Shown here piece after piece: positions 15,389 through 15,660 of a stretch of 15,660 bases of DNA. The first letter of the stretch is position 1. Every line of letters starts with the position of its first letter. This stretch comes from Chitinophagaceae bacterium UBA3430 (GTDB taxonomy: Bacteria; Bacteroidota; Bacteroidia; Chitinophagales; Chitinophagaceae), in NCBI GenBank assembly GCA_002378975.1, contig DFST01000003.1, positions 5,657 to 21,316 on the forward strand, in the 5' to 3' direction. The translations under genes were made by a program, and so were the position numbers. The notes under the pieces were generated by a model. It saw only the letters and a program-made list of their open reading frames with translations. It was not told where the DNA came from and searched no databases.

Positions 15389-15660
15389 GTGCAAAAACGG
15401 ATCTACTTCCTTTCCGATTTTCATTTGGGTGCTCCCAACGCCACTTCCAGTCTGGAACGTGAACGCAACTTGGTCCGATTCTTGGACGGGATCAAACACG
15501 ATGCGTCCGAGATCTTTCTGGTGGGCGACTTGTTCGACTTCTGGTATGAATATCGGTGGGTAGTACCCAAAGGACATGTACGCTTGCTGGGCAAGTTGGG
15601 TGAACTGTCCGATCTCGGCATCCGCTTGCATTTTTTCATGGGCAACCACGACATGTGGGT
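15389..15660 (+). CDS. lpxH: UDP-2,3-diacylglucosamine diphosphatase LpxH (5' part, cut by window end)
   Basis: The first 90 residues of a calcineurin-like metallophosphoesterase: YFLSDFHLG (Asp10, His12), FLVGDLFDFWYEY (Asp47, Asp50) and FFMGNHDMW (Asn86, His87, Asp88). The VGDLFDFWYEY form with a following VVPKG is typical of the Bacteroidota LpxH group. LpxH cleaves UDP-2,3-diacylglucosamine to lipid X and UMP in the fourth step of lipid A synthesis, at the inner face of the inner membrane. The start is GTG 15389, because an in-frame TAA lies at 15377 and conserved sequence begins at residue 4. Full length is expected to be about 250-260 residues, so about two thirds lies beyond the window. 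It follows the LUD gene by 26 bases and is probably co-transcribed. Confidence 0.88.
   Translation, partial: MQKRIYFLSDFHLGAPNATSSLERERNLVRFLDGIKHDASEIFLVGDLFDFWYEYRWVVPKGHVRLLGKLGELSDLGIRLHFFMGNHDMW

Noticed and set aside
1..15660. CRISPR arrays, tRNA genes, insertion sequences or phage genes
   Set aside because: No direct-repeat array, cloverleaf, transposase or phage-like gene was seen in any gap or frame.

Overview
The window is a stretch of a Bacteroidota chromosome, most likely from the Chitinophagaceae/Saprospiria side of the phylum (inference). The main evidence is a gliding-motility lipoprotein GldD, which is confined to this phylum. Supporting signs are a DUF3109 protein, a DUF7033-type polysaccharide deacetylase, a CarB without its C-terminal regulatory domain, Bacteroidota-type promoter boxes (TAnnTTTG), few Shine-Dalgarno sites and the order rsfS-ftsH-LUD protein. 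Base composition is roughly balanced in GC and looks even throughout. I see no insertion sequence, prophage, CRISPR array, tRNA or rRNA.

Layout: (1) 1-3814, + strand, a tightly packed series: the 3' part of gldD, a cysteine-rich DUF3109 protein, the LutB-type iron-sulfur/LUD protein, and a DUF7033 polysaccharide deacetylase-like protein. (2) 3811-10764, - strand, transcribed leftward: carB, a short ComEC/Rec2 protein, purH and an EamA transporter. A good promoter lies just before purH, and a -7-like box lies before carB. (3) 10920-11390, +, a Bcp-type peroxiredoxin. (4) 11387-12136, -, a monofunctional biotin-protein ligase. (5) 12195-15660, +, rsfS, ftsH, a LutC-like LUD protein and the 5' end of lpxH (cut by the window end).

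Functionally this is core metabolism and envelope upkeep: pyrimidine/arginine precursor (CarB), late purine synthesis (PurH), biotin attachment (BirA), ribosome silencing (RsfS), membrane proteolysis (FtsH), lipid A synthesis (LpxH), gliding (GldD), peroxide defence (Bcp) and lactate-type oxidation parts (LutB and LutC-like, about 12 kb apart). All intergenic gaps are under about 160 bases, so no long gene-free stretch needs explaining.

I found no convincing undescribed multi-gene system. The points most worth a second look are the ftsH-LUD-lpxH neighbourhood, the C-terminally short ComEC, the split LutB/LutC pair, two independent convergent gene pairs that share the same TTAA stop overlap, and several genes that can only start at TTG or GTG.
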